A stretch of 24,555 nucleotides of DNA. Source: Halalkaliarchaeum sp036625675 (GTDB lineage: Archaea; Halobacteriota; Halobacteria; Halobacteriales; Haloferacaceae). The notes under the pieces are model-generated. The model was not told the origin of the DNA and made no database searches. It saw nothing but the letters and a program-made list of their open reading frames with translations. Positions 7,560 through 15,235 of this stretch are shown here, piece after piece. Positions within the stretch are counted from its first letter, which is position 1. Each line of letters begins with the position of its first letter. The stretch is taken from contig JAZKTH010000014.1 of NCBI GenBank assembly GCA_036625675.1, forward strand, positions 1 through 24,555, given 5' to 3'. The translations under genes were made by a program, and so were the position numbers.

Positions 7560-8453
7560 TCACCCGCCGGCGACGGCGAAAAGGAGGAGGTTGTGGACGC
7601 CCGGACCGAGGCCGACCGCGGCGACGAACCCGAGCAACAAGAGCGCCTCCCCCGGATCCTCCGCGAGGTAGTCCTCGAAAAGCGAGACCACCAGGCCGGC
7701 GACCGCGAGCTTGACGACGACGAACAGCCAGCCCGCGCCGACGACCTCGGCGGTCGGCAGAGCCGCTCCGAGGTCGAGAATCAACTGCGAGAACGGCGTT
7801 CGTTCCCCGTAGCCGAGGACCTCCACTCCGATCGTCGTGGACACCCCGTCGAGCGCGTGGGCGAACATCACGAGGACGCCGACGGCGCCGGCGCGTTCGA
7901 CGCCGGGGGCGATCCGGATCAGCGCCATCCAGGCGACGGCCGCCACGGGGACCGTCACCAGGAGGCCGATCGCCGGCCAGAGCGGGTCGAGCGTCCCCGC
8001 GCTCGCGCCGGCCGACGCGGCGATCCCCACCGCCACCGCCAGGAGGGCAGCCCCGGAGACGCCGACGACGAGCGACACTCGCCCCGTCGCGTCGCGTCGC
8101 CGGCCGGGGGATCGTTCGGCCAGCCGGTCGGCCGCGAGCCAGACGGCGCCGGCACTCGCGCCGACCGTGAGATACACTGCCGGCGTTCCTCCGAACGGCG
8201 CAACCGACGGCGGGAGCGAGCCGAGGACGTACAGCACGTGAAGCCCGGACCCGACGGCCATCCAGGGAGCGAACCCGAGGACCACCCGGGCGTCGACAGG
8301 GGGGTCGCGACGGTACAGCCCGACGCCCACGAGCGCGAGTCCGAGCAGTAAGGCGACCAGGTGGGGTACGGGTGGGAGCGCGAAGCCCTCGGGGAGTAGA
8401 AGCTGCGCGGGAGTGCCCCCAGCGGACGCCGCGGCCGTCGCGATCCAGTACAC
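7560..8453 (-). CDS. DUF63 family polytopic membrane protein
   Basis: A 297-aa membrane protein from a GTG start, with about eight hydrophobic segments. The conserved stretch MFAHALDGVSTTIGVEVLGYGE (about residues 196-217; key residues His199, Asp202, Ser205, Thr206) and a later WLFVVVKLAV segment match what I know of the archaeal DUF63 family, which is restricted to archaea and has no established function. The buried His, Asp and Ser/Thr in a membrane segment suggest an active or binding site, but this is inference. A T-rich element (cgctttccc on this strand, about 8477-8485) at -25 to -30 may be the TATA box. The gene is divergent from the P-type ATPase, with 278 nt between, and convergent with the CBS-domain gene. 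Confidence 0.78.
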   Translation of the reverse strand: MYWIATAAASAGGTPAQLLLPEGFALPPVPHLVALLLGLALVGVGLYRRDPPVDARVVLGFAPWMAVGSGLHVLYVLGSLPPSVAPFGGTPAVYLTVGASAGAVWLAADRLAERSPGRRRDATGRVSLVVGVSGAALLAVAVGIAASAGASAGTLDPLWPAIGLLVTVPVAAVAWMALIRIAPGVERAGAVGVLVMFAHALDGVSTTIGVEVLGYGERTPFSQLILDLGAALPTAEVVGAGWLFVVVKLAVAGLVVSLFEDYLAEDPGEALLLLGFVAAVGLGPGVHNLLLFAVAGG

Positions 8454-8731
8454 GAACGTGGGACGGGGCGGTTCCCGGGAAAGCGTTGCGTTCTCCCTCG
8501 ACGGTTCCCTCTGGCTGCATCGACGGGAACGTTGCTGTCAGTCGACAGGTGCTGTAGTACTCTCGCGTTCCGAGCGCGGTTGCCGCCCCCTGTAGGCCAC
8601 GGATTCGATGCCGGGACGCGTCCTAAAAGGCCACGAATTCGATGCCGGGACGCGTCCCAAAGAAACAAGCATGGAGGGACCCCGGAATGTACCTACTGTA
8701 GCCAGCGACAAGACCCAAGAGGCGAGGGTGT
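8454..8731. other. 278-nt divergent spacer between the DUF63 and P-type ATPase genes
   Basis: I see no credible coding frame here. The spacer holds the likely DUF63 promoter on the minus strand near 8477-8485, the pair of tandem 34-bp repeats described separately, and a stretch before the ATPase GTG without a clear TATA box. It is longer than most spacers in this window, which suits a regulated promoter region. Confidence 0.6.
8594..8661. repeat. Two tandem 34-bp direct repeats
   Basis: Units at 8594-8627 and 8628-8661 are head-to-tail and match at 32 of 34 positions (g/a at position 9, t/c at position 31). Each unit contains the self-complementary core ggacgcgtcc, extended to the 12-bp palindrome gggacgcgtccc in the second unit. 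They lie about 70-140 nt upstream of the ATPase start. Tandem palindromic cores at a fixed 34-bp spacing look like paired operator sites, but a simple local duplication is also possible. Confidence 0.8.
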
Positions 8732-11329
8732 GTGGACTCATCCGTGGTCGAAGATCCGCACAGCAAGTCGGCCGAAACTGTGTTGTCAGCCCACGACTCG
8801 ACCGCCAGGGGACTGCCGACTGCGGTGGCCCAGAAACGGCTCGCGGAGCACGGCGAGAACGAAATCGTCCAGGTGAGCGAGCGCACGCCGGTATCCATTC
8901 TTCTCTCACAGTTCGACAGCGTCCTCATCTGGGTGCTGCTGGCTGCGGCTCTCCTCTCGGTCTGGGCCGGTCACACTATCGATGCCGCCCTCATCGCTGT
9001 CATCGTCGTCGCCAACGGTGTCTTCGGCTTCGTCCAGGATTATCGCGCGGAACGGAGCCTCGAAGCGCTCCGGAAGTTGACTGCGCCGACGGCCACCGTC
9101 CGGCGGGACGGGACGACGACAGAAATTGACGCGACGGAGCTCGTGCCGGGTGACGTCGTGGAACTGGAGAGCGGAGACGTCGTCCCTGCGGACGCACGAT
9201 TGCTTGAAGAGACGGACCTCGAGGTGGACGAGGCAGCTCTCACGGGCGAAAGCGCGCCGGTCTCGAAGTCGCCGGAACAGGTCGATCTCGGGGCACCGCT
9301 CGCGGAGCACACCTGTATGTTGTACAAGGGGACGAACGTCACCCGCGGGAGGGGTGTCGCGGTCGTTTCCGCAACCGGGATGGACACCGAGGTGGGCGCG
9401 ATCGCCCGTGAACTGGCAGCCACCGAGGAGACTCGAACGCCGCTTCAACAGGAACTGGACCGGCTCGGCCGTCGGCTCGGCCTCGGCGTGCTCGTGCTTG
9501 CCGCGCTCGTCGTTCCGCTGTTGTTGCTTCGAGATACGCCGCTGATACAGGCCGGTCTCACCGCGGTGTCGCTCGCGGTCGCTGCCGTCCCGGAGGGGCT
9601 TCCTGCTGTCGTGACGCTGACGCTCGCGCTCGGAGTCCGAACAATGGCGGAGGAAAACGCCCTCGTCCGCCGGCTTCCAGCCGTCGAAGCGCTGGGTGCT
9701 GTGGACGTCATCTGTACCGACAAGACGGGAACGCTCACCGAGGGGCGGATGAGCGTCTCCAAAGCGTGGGTCGACGATCTCGTCGTCGATTTCGAGGAGG
9801 GCGAGGGTAGCTCACCGGACGAACGGTTCGAGCTGCTGATACGAGCCGGGGCGCTCTGTAACGACGCTACCCGCGACGAGGGCGACCCGACCGAACGAGC
9901 GCTGGTCGAGGCGGCTGAATATCGCGGATTCGACGTCCAGGCGTTACGCGAACGACAGCCTCGGACCGACGAGATTCCGTTCTCCTCGGAGACGAAGTGG
10001 ATGGGGACAGTTCACGACGACGTGGGATACGTCAAGGGAGCCCCCGAGGTCGTCCTCTCGAAATCCTCGCGCGTGCTGAGAGCAGACGAAACGGTCGCTC
10101 TCACACCGGATTCGGCCGAGCGCGTCCGGGAACGGGTCCGGACGTTCGCCGACGAGGCCCTCCGCGTGCTGGCCATCGCTTACGCCGAAGATCCGAGCGA
10201 TATGGAGAGCGATCTCGTGTTCGTCGGACTGGTCGGCATGATCGATCCGCCACGAGGGGAGGTCGCCGATGCCCTCGCAGCGACAGAGAGGGCCGGCATC
10301 GACGTGAAGATGGTGACCGGCGACAACCATCGTACCGCCGCCGCGATTGCGAGGTCGCTCGGAATGGGCGAGGAAGTGTTGGGGGGAGGTGAGATCGAGG
10401 AGATGGACGACGACAGCCTCCGCGAGCGCGTCGAGGCGGTCGACGTGTTCGCCCGGACGTCCCCAGAACACAAAGTGCGTATCCTGAGCGCGCTCAGGGC
10501 GAACGGGCACGTCGTCGCGATGACCGGGGACGGTGTCAACGACGCACCGGCATTGAAGAAGGCTGACATCGGAGTCGCAATGGGTGTTCGCGGGACCGAC
10601 GTGGCCAAACACGCGAGCGACGTGATACTCCTGGACGACAACTACGCGACTATCGAGCGAGCAGTCGAACGCGGGCGTGCCATCTTCGACAACGTCTGGA
10701 AGTTCGTCGCCTACCTGCTCAGCGCGAACGTCGCCGAGGTCGCGATCGTGTTTCTCGCGTCGCTGTACGGCCTCCTCGTCCTCCCCGCAGTCCAGCTGTT
10801 GTGGATCAATCTCCTCACCGATGGATTGCCAGCCCTGGCGCTGGGCGCGGATCCGCAAAGCGGCGACGTGATGGAGCGACCGCCGCGCGATCCGGACCAG
10901 GGTATCGTCGATCGCCGTATGCTCGGACTGGTCGGGGGGGCCGGTACGGTGTCGACGGCGGTCATGCTCGGGTTGATGTTCTACACCCTCGGTGGGGCGA
11001 CCGCCGTGACGCCGTACGCGATGACCATGGTGTTCACGGGCTTCGTCGCACTCGAGTTCGAGAAGCTGTACGTCATCCGCTGGTTCCGGGAAACTCCGAC
11101 GTTCTCGAACCCGTGGCTCGCACTCGCGGTCGGCGGTTCGTTGGCGCTTCAGCTGGCCGTCCTGTATACCCCCCTCAACCAGTACTTCGGAACGGTGCCG
11201 CTGGGACTCGCCGACTGGATGCGTATCGGCACGGTGCTTGCCGTCGCGCTTCCCGGGTATTTCCTCGTCGTCGCCGGAATCAAACGGTCCGTCCACTTCG
11301 TGTCGACAGACGGCGAATCACCCAGTTAG
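8732..11329 (+). CDS. P2A-type (calcium-like) cation-transporting P-type ATPase
   Basis: An 865-aa protein from a GTG start, a normal length for bacterial/archaeal calcium-pump relatives. In order: actuator motif TGES (171-174), TM4 motif AAVPEGLPAVVT with E288, phosphorylation site DKTGTLT (D330), nucleotide-domain KGAPE (435), hinge TGDGVNDAPALKKADIGVAMG, then the TM5 motif ANVAEV (N666, E669) and the TM6 motif WINLLTDGLP (N693, T696, D697). Those membrane residues equal the Ca2+ ligands of SERCA (E309, N768, E771, N796, T799, D800), and a Glu in VALEF of TM8 could match E908. The pump should export Ca2+ or Mn2+ at the cost of ATP. Downstream lie DUF211 and VIT1-like genes after a 167-nt gap, so they are near but separately promoted. 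Ion choice is inferred. Confidence 0.9.
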   Translation: MDSSVVEDPHSKSAETVLSAHDSTARGLPTAVAQKRLAEHGENEIVQVSERTPVSILLSQFDSVLIWVLLAAALLSVWAGHTIDAALIAVIVVANGVFGFVQDYRAERSLEALRKLTAPTATVRRDGTTTEIDATELVPGDVVELESGDVVPADARLLEETDLEVDEAALTGESAPVSKSPEQVDLGAPLAEHTCMLYKGTNVTRGRGVAVVSATGMDTEVGAIARELAATEETRTPLQQELDRLGRRLGLGVLVLAALVVPLLLLRDTPLIQAGLTAVSLAVAAVPEGLPAVVTLTLALGVRTMAEENALVRRLPAVEALGAVDVICTDKTGTLTEGRMSVSKAWVDDLVVDFEEGEGSSPDERFELLIRAGALCNDATRDEGDPTERALVEAAEYRGFDVQALRERQPRTDEIPFSSETKWMGTVHDDVGYVKGAPEVVLSKSSRVLRADETVALTPDSAERVRERVRTFADEALRVLAIAYAEDPSDMESDLVFVGLVGMIDPPRGEVADALAATERAGIDVKMVTGDNHRTAAAIARSLGMGEEVLGGGEIEEMDDDSLRERVEAVDVFARTSPEHKVRILSALRANGHVVAMTGDGVNDAPALKKADIGVAMGVRGTDVAKHASDVILLDDNYATIERAVERGRAIFDNVWKFVAYLLSANVAEVAIVFLASLYGLLVLPAVQLLWINLLTDGLPALALGADPQSGDVMERPPRDPDQGIVDRRMLGLVGGAGTVSTAVMLGLMFYTLGGATAVTPYAMTMVFTGFVALEFEKLYVIRWFRETPTFSNPWLALAVGGSLALQLAVLYTPLNQYFGTVPLGLADWMRIGTVLAVALPGYFLVVAGIKRSVHFVSTDGESPS

Positions 11330-11372
11330 AATCCGATCGAACTCACTACTCCGACGAAGAGAGACGTCGAGA

Positions 11373-11400
11373 GAGACCCCTGCAGCGCGCAGGTGGTCTC
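11373..11400 (+). other. Imperfect hairpin between the ATPase and DUF211 genes
   Basis: gagacc (11373-11378) pairs with ggtctc (11395-11400), and cctgc (11379-11383) pairs with gcagg (11389-11393), leaving one bulged t and a 5-nt loop. The 11-bp stem lies 44 nt after the ATPase stop. No T-run follows directly, so a classical terminator is not supported. It might be an RNA end-protecting or regulatory stem. Confidence 0.4.
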
Positions 11401-11464
11401 CGGGAACGGGTATTTCCAGTCCTGCTGTACGGTTCCCCTATCGACGACCGGCCGCGTCTACACG

Positions 11465-11475
11465 ACTTTTAACAT
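11465..11475 (+). promoter_or_regulatory. TATA box for the DUF211-VIT pair
   Basis: The AT-rich ctttta-acata stretch is centred about 27 nt before the DUF211 ATG, the usual haloarchaeal TATA position for a leaderless transcript. No Shine-Dalgarno sequence precedes the ATG, which agrees. This suggests that DUF211 and the VIT1-like gene form their own transcription unit. Confidence 0.6.
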
Positions 11476-11496
11476 ATCGAGTCCTCGTATTGAAAC

Positions 11497-11787
11497 ATGG
11501 CCACAGTCAGACGCCTCGTCATCGACGTATTGAAACCGCACGATCCGCCTCTCCTGGAGTTCACCGCTCTCGTCGCGGAAACCGAGACCGTGGCGGGTGT
11601 TACGTCGTCCCTCATCGAACTGGATCAGGAAGTTCAGAACGTCAAGCTCACCTTCGAAGGGGAAGACGTCGATTTCGCCGCGATAGAAGAGACGATCGAA
11701 AATCTCGGGGGTGCCGTCCACTCTGTGGATCAAGTCGCGTGTGGTGAGTATGTGGTTACGGATCGACACACGTTACAGGACGCCTGA
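11497..11787 (+). CDS. DUF211 family small protein
   Basis: A 96-aa protein recognised as DUF211 by its overall pattern: VRRLVIDVLKPHDPPLLEFTALVAE at the start (residues 4-28), GVTSSLIELDQEVQNVKLTFEG in the middle, and IEETIENLGGAVHSVDQVACGE at the end. This is an archaeal family with a ferredoxin-like alpha/beta fold and no settled function. Acidic residues and one Cys (ACGE) might bind metal, but no motif proves this. The stop is 6 nt before the GTG of the VIT1-like gene, so the two are almost certainly co-transcribed. That linkage suggests an accessory or sensing role in metal transport (inference). The gene has clearly lower GC than most of the window; positions 11641-11700 have 32 G or C out of 60. 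Confidence 0.82.
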   Translation: MATVRRLVIDVLKPHDPPLLEFTALVAETETVAGVTSSLIELDQEVQNVKLTFEGEDVDFAAIEETIENLGGAVHSVDQVACGEYVVTDRHTLQDA

Positions 11788-11793
11788 GGGCCA

Positions 11794-12372
11794 GTGACGT
11801 CGATTCGACACCTCGTGAGGCGTCTCCTCGGGAAGGAGGACGTCCTCGCGATCTCACGTCGGTACTTCATCTCGAAAGGATTCGACGGCACGCTCACGAG
11901 CATCGGGATCATCGTTGGTGCCGTCCTTTCGGGAGTCCCCGACGGGCTCACCGTGATCAAGATCGGACTGGGTGCGGCGGTCGGTCTCGGGACATCCGCA
12001 GTCTGGAGCGTTTGGGAAATCGAACGTGCCGAAACCCGAGCTGAGATCAGGCGTATCGAACGAGCGATGCTCACAGATCTCGACGACACCCGCGTTCAAC
12101 GTGAACGTAGCGGCGCCCGACTCGTGCACGCGACAATGAGCGGGCTCGGGCCACTTCTCGGTATTCTCATCCCGTTGGGCCCGTTCGTCGTCGAGGGGAC
12201 CGTTTTCACGATGCAAGAGGCGGCCCTCATCGCGGTCGGGTTAGGTATCGCTGTGTTGGGGATGTTCGGCGCGTACATGGGTTCGATTTCGGGACAGCGT
12301 TGGTACGTCGCCGCAGCCCGGATGGGACTCGCCGGGCTGGTCGTTGCTGCGATAAATTTCTTCCTTCCCTGA
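11794..12372 (+). CDS. VIT1/CCC1-like membrane transporter (TIGR00267-type)
   Basis: A 192-aa membrane protein from a GTG start, with about five hydrophobic segments. RRYFISKGFDGTLTSIGIIVGA (residues 22-43) matches the first transmembrane helix of the VIT1/CCC1 (DUF125) family, where FDG and the following small residues are conserved. The charged loop after the second helix (WEIERAETRAEIRRIER) is rich in Glu, like the cytoplasmic metal-binding stretch of VIT1, but shorter. VIT1 and CCC1 move Fe2+ and Mn2+ out of the cytoplasm in exchange for protons. In a prokaryote the protein would sit in the cell membrane. The start lies 6 nt after the DUF211 stop. Substrate and direction are inferred from family, and a divergent archaeal subfamily may differ. 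Confidence 0.78.
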   Translation: MTSIRHLVRRLLGKEDVLAISRRYFISKGFDGTLTSIGIIVGAVLSGVPDGLTVIKIGLGAAVGLGTSAVWSVWEIERAETRAEIRRIERAMLTDLDDTRVQRERSGARLVHATMSGLGPLLGILIPLGPFVVEGTVFTMQEAALIAVGLGIAVLGMFGAYMGSISGQRWYVAAARMGLAGLVVAAINFFLP

Positions 12373-12440
12373 TAGGCCGTAACCGTCCACGTGGCCACCA
12401 ATACCCCTACGTCTTTCAACCGTCGACACGAGGGACGAGT

Positions 12441-13076
12441 ATGGACCGAGCCGAATTCGCCTCCCTGATCGATCACACGGTGCTTGGACCCGCGACCACG
12501 CTCTCCGACGTGGAACGCGTTCTCTCCGAGGCGGTCGAGTACGGAATGAACGCCTGCATACCGCCGTGTTACGTCCCGGAGGCCGCCGACAGCGCCGAGT
12601 CGGTGACTCTCGCAACCGTGATCGGCTTCCCCCACGGTCACCACGTGGCCGACGTGAAACGCGAGGAGGCCGTTCGTGCGTGGGAGGACGGGGCCGACGA
12701 ACTGGACCTCGTGGCCAACGTCGGCCGGCTCAAGTCGGGCGACGTCGGCGCCGTAAAAACGGACGTGACGGAGGTCGTGGCTGCGGTTCCGGTTCCGGTG
12801 AAGGTGATCGTCGAAGCGCCGCTTTTGACCGACGACGAGATGCACCGGATCGGAGAAGCCGTCGCGGACGCGGGCGCGGACATGCTCAAGACCTCGACGG
12901 GGTTCTCCGAAGGCGGGGCGACCGTCGAGGACGTCGAACTGCTCTCGGAGTACCTTCCGGTGAAGGCCAGCGGCGGAATCGGAACCTACGACCGGGCCGT
13001 CGAGATGCTGGAAGCCGGCGCCGAACGGATCGGCGCCTCCTCGGGCGTCGATATCGTGCAGGGCTTCCCAGACTGA
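12441..13076 (+). CDS. deoC: Deoxyribose-phosphate aldolase
   Basis: A 211-aa class I aldolase. The Schiff-base lysine is K150 in MLKTSTGF, the helper lysine is K175 in VKASGGI, and D89 (ELDLVANVG) corresponds to the catalytic Asp. IDHTVLGP at residues 10-17 is the family N-terminal signature. The enzyme interconverts 2-deoxyribose 5-phosphate with acetaldehyde and glyceraldehyde 3-phosphate, in nucleoside breakdown. The length is close to other archaeal DERA proteins. The ATG at 12441 is supported by the family start and by a T-rich element (gtctttcaa, 12411-12419) about 25 nt upstream, pointing to a leaderless mRNA. No other nucleoside-salvage gene is adjacent. Confidence 0.93.
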   Translation: MDRAEFASLIDHTVLGPATTLSDVERVLSEAVEYGMNACIPPCYVPEAADSAESVTLATVIGFPHGHHVADVKREEAVRAWEDGADELDLVANVGRLKSGDVGAVKTDVTEVVAAVPVPVKVIVEAPLLTDDEMHRIGEAVADAGADMLKTSTGFSEGGATVEDVELLSEYLPVKASGGIGTYDRAVEMLEAGAERIGASSGVDIVQGFPD

Positions 13077-13185
13077 CCGGGCGACGGCAGCCACTGGCAG
13101 GGAACTGGCGGGTTCACCGACGCCGGTCGAGCGACTCCGGAACAGTGGGAACCGTTTTGGCCCCCCGCACCGAACTGGGTACGTA

Positions 13186-13320
13186 ATGGTCACCACCACA
13201 CAGCGCGACGACATGACGTGGTACCAGTGCGAGAAGTGTGGCCTGCTGTTCGACGAGCGCGCCGACGCCGAGAAACACGAGGAAAACTGCGACTCGGAGG
13301 ATCCCTCGTACCTCCAGTGA
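13186..13320 (+). CDS. 44-aa zinc-finger-like small protein
   Basis: A short protein from an ATG start. It carries one zinc-binding pattern: WYQCEKCGLLFDE, then KHEENC, giving ligands C15, C18, H31 and C35. Its ends are acidic, closing with DSEDPSYLQ. The spacing resembles a C2H2/C2HC finger, and similar tiny zinc-finger proteins are common in haloarchaea (I believe of the DUF7128 type, low certainty on that name). The T-rich ccgttttgg (13152-13160) about 26-34 nt before the ATG could be its TATA box. Codon use is GC-ending like its neighbours, and the frame ends cleanly 49 nt before rps8e. The function could be protein or nucleic-acid binding; nothing more can be said from sequence. Confidence 0.8.
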   Translation: MVTTTQRDDMTWYQCEKCGLLFDERADAEKHEENCDSEDPSYLQ

Positions 13321-13369
13321 CCGGACGCGCTTCGAGAGGTTCAAGTAGCCGCTGACCGTTCGGCCGGGT

Positions 13370-13744
13370 ATGAAGGACCAGGGACGCTCGAAGCGGAAAC
13401 GCACGGGCGGTCGACTCAAGCCGTTCCGGAACAAGAAGCGCTACCAGCTCGGACGGGAACCCGCCGAAACGACGGTGGGAACGACCCGCCTGCAGTACGT
13501 CGACTCGCGTGGCACCGGTCGGAAGGTACGCGCACTGTCGACAGACGTCGCCCACGTCGCAACCCCCGACGGCGAAACCGTCACCGCCGAGATCGAGGAC
13601 GTGGTCGAGAACCCCGCGAACGTGAATTACGTTCGCCGGAACATCGTCACCAAAGGCGCCGTCATCGAAACCAGCGAGGGGCGCGCCCGGGTCACCTCCC
13701 GTCCGGGTCAGACGGGGCAGGTCAACGCCGTCCTGCTCGAATAA
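13370..13744 (+). CDS. rps8e: Ribosomal protein S8e
   Basis: A 124-aa protein with the canonical S8e N-terminus, GRSKRKRTGGRLKPFRNKKR (residues 5-24), which is the basic rRNA-binding tail. It ends with the conserved EGRARVTSRPGQTGQVNAVLL. S8e is an archaeal/eukaryotic small-subunit protein without a bacterial counterpart, which confirms the archaeal origin. Length is typical. The gene is not embedded in a ribosomal operon here. A ggttcaagtag stretch 20-32 nt before the ATG may act as a weak TATA box. Confidence 0.96.
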   Translation: MKDQGRSKRKRTGGRLKPFRNKKRYQLGREPAETTVGTTRLQYVDSRGTGRKVRALSTDVAHVATPDGETVTAEIEDVVENPANVNYVRRNIVTKGAVIETSEGRARVTSRPGQTGQVNAVLLE

Positions 13745-13848
13745 AAGCCGCCGTCGCCGCGGCCCGTAGCTCGTTCTCGACGACGATACGCGGTCCATTC
13801 GCACGACGGACGCGAAAAGGTTTCCTGCCCGCCCCGCGAGAGGTGCGT

Positions 13849-14781
13849 ATGCGCATCGCGGTGCCCAACAAGGGCCGCCTCCACGAGCCGACGATGGAAC
13901 TGCTCGAGCGCGCGGGGCTCCACGTCGAACGAACGGCGGATCGGCAGCTGTACGCGGACACGGTCGATCCCGATGTGACCGTGCTTTTCGCCCGAGCGGC
14001 GGACATTCCCGAGTACGTCCGGGACGGCGCGGCCGACCTCGGCGTCACCGGACTCGATCAGGCCCGGGAGTCAGGACCCGTCCTCGACGGTCACGACCGG
14101 CCCGGCGGAGGGGCGGCAGACCCGGCCGAGTCCCCTCCCGAGAAGCCGGCTCTGGTCGACCTGGTGGATCTGGAGTACGGCCGGTGTCGGCTGGTGCTCG
14201 CCGCCCCCGAGGGCGGCGACGTCACCGCCGTCGAGGACGTCGACGGCCGAACCGTCGCCACCGAGTTCCCCTCCATCACCCGAGAGTTCTTCGACGCCCG
14301 GGGGATCTCGCCGGAGATCGTCGAGGTGACGGGCGCGACCGAGCTGACACCTCACGTAGAAATGGCCGACGCGATCGTCGACATCACCTCCACGGGGACG
14401 ACCCTGCAGGTGAACCGGCTCGCCGTGATCGCGGACGTCCTCGAGAGTTCGGTCCGGCTGTTCGCGAGGGCCGACGTCGTCGACGACGCGAAAGTCGACC
14501 AGGTGGCGACCGCCTTCGAGTCGGTCGTGGCTGCCGAAGGGAAGCGGTACCTGATGATGAACGCGCCGCGGGACAGACTGGACGACGTCAGGGACGTGAT
14601 TCCGGGGATGAGCGGACCAACCGTCATGGACATCGCAGACGAAGACGGGGAGGGCGAGTCCGGGCAGGTCGCCGTTCACGCGGTCGTCGACGAGCGGCGG
14701 GTGTTCGAGGTGATCACCGACCTCAAGGCCGTCGGCGCCACCGACGTTCTCGTCACCGAGATCGAACGGCTGGTGGAGTGA
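13849..14781 (+). CDS. hisG: ATP phosphoribosyltransferase, long form
   Basis: A 310-aa HisG. The start at ATG 13849 gives MRIAVPNKGRLHEP, the family N-terminus; a GTG two codons earlier is possible but unneeded. Conserved blocks include LGVTGLDQ (64-71), the PRPP-binding stretch ADAIVDITSTGTTLQVNRL, and a C-terminal ACT-like regulatory domain (about 225-310; MSGPTVMDIADE and LKAVGATDVLVTEIERL). It condenses ATP with PRPP in the first step of histidine synthesis, and the long form is inhibited by histidine. Residues about 77-101 form a Pro/Gly/Asp-rich insert that I do not recall from other haloarchaeal HisG proteins. An acidic loop (DEDGEGESG) lies in the C-domain. No other his gene is adjacent, as is common in archaea. 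Confidence 0.94.
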   Translation: MRIAVPNKGRLHEPTMELLERAGLHVERTADRQLYADTVDPDVTVLFARAADIPEYVRDGAADLGVTGLDQARESGPVLDGHDRPGGGAADPAESPPEKPALVDLVDLEYGRCRLVLAAPEGGDVTAVEDVDGRTVATEFPSITREFFDARGISPEIVEVTGATELTPHVEMADAIVDITSTGTTLQVNRLAVIADVLESSVRLFARADVVDDAKVDQVATAFESVVAAEGKRYLMMNAPRDRLDDVRDVIPGMSGPTVMDIADEDGEGESGQVAVHAVVDERRVFEVITDLKAVGATDVLVTEIERLVE

Positions 14782-14829
14782 TCCGAGCGGGCCGAACTGG
14801 CGACAGAATCAGGGCGGGGCGTCCCGGAA

Positions 14830-15222
14830 CTACCCCGGGAGTGTTCGCGAGAGGAACACCAGGCCGAACACGACGGTTCCGAGCAAGATGGTCACGACGA
14901 CGTGAATGAACGTCACGTACGCGGAGAGACGCGGTGAGTCCCCGTACAGGACGTGGATCGCTACCCCGTCCAGAACCACCGCGGCCGGAACCGCCACGAC
15001 TGCCGGGACCTCGAGTGGGACCGACAGCACCGCGACGGCCGCCGGCAGCGGACCGACGCCGAGCGCCGGGATCGGCGAGACGTCCCCGAGGACGTTCCTC
15101 GCGGCCAGAAAGGCCGTGAGAGAGAGAAACAGCGCGAGGAGACCGAGAGTTCCGGCGACTGCCAGCGGTTCGGCCCCGGTCTGAAGCGGGGCGGCTGTCA
15201 CGAGTGGAGGCAGGGAGGCCAT
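14830..15222 (-). CDS. Small polytopic membrane protein, unknown function
   Basis: A 130-aa hydrophobic protein with four likely transmembrane segments (about residues 22-44, 58-72, 73-93 and 100-125) and few charged residues. I do not recognise a characterised family. The start lies 13 nt after the tbp stop on the same strand, so the two are probably transcribed together. That placement may simply reflect read-through and is not evidence for a transcription role. It is convergent with hisG, ending 48 nt from it. Confidence 0.7.
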   Translation of the reverse strand: MASLPPLVTAAPLQTGAEPLAVAGTLGLLALFLSLTAFLAARNVLGDVSPIPALGVGPLPAAVAVLSVPLEVPAVVAVPAAVVLDGVAIHVLYGDSPRLSAYVTFIHVVVTILLGTVVFGLVFLSRTLPG

Positions 15223-15235
15223 CGGCGCCGCCGGC

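Noticed and set aside
8594..8661. The tandem repeats as duplicated tRNA 3' ends (integration site)
   Set aside because: ttcgatg resembles a T-loop, but the flanking bases cannot form the 5-bp T-stem, and no tRNA body or integrase gene is nearby.
9944..11296. A 450-codon open frame antisense to the ATPase gene
   Set aside because: The plus strand has all P-type ATPase motifs in order. The antisense protein is His/Arg/Asp-rich and resembles no family, as expected for the mirror frame.
12374..12386. A 13-base match (taggccgtaaccg) also found at 7447-7459, possible flanks of a mobile island
   Set aside because: Matches of this length are expected by chance several times in a window this size, and the copies are not at clear boundaries.
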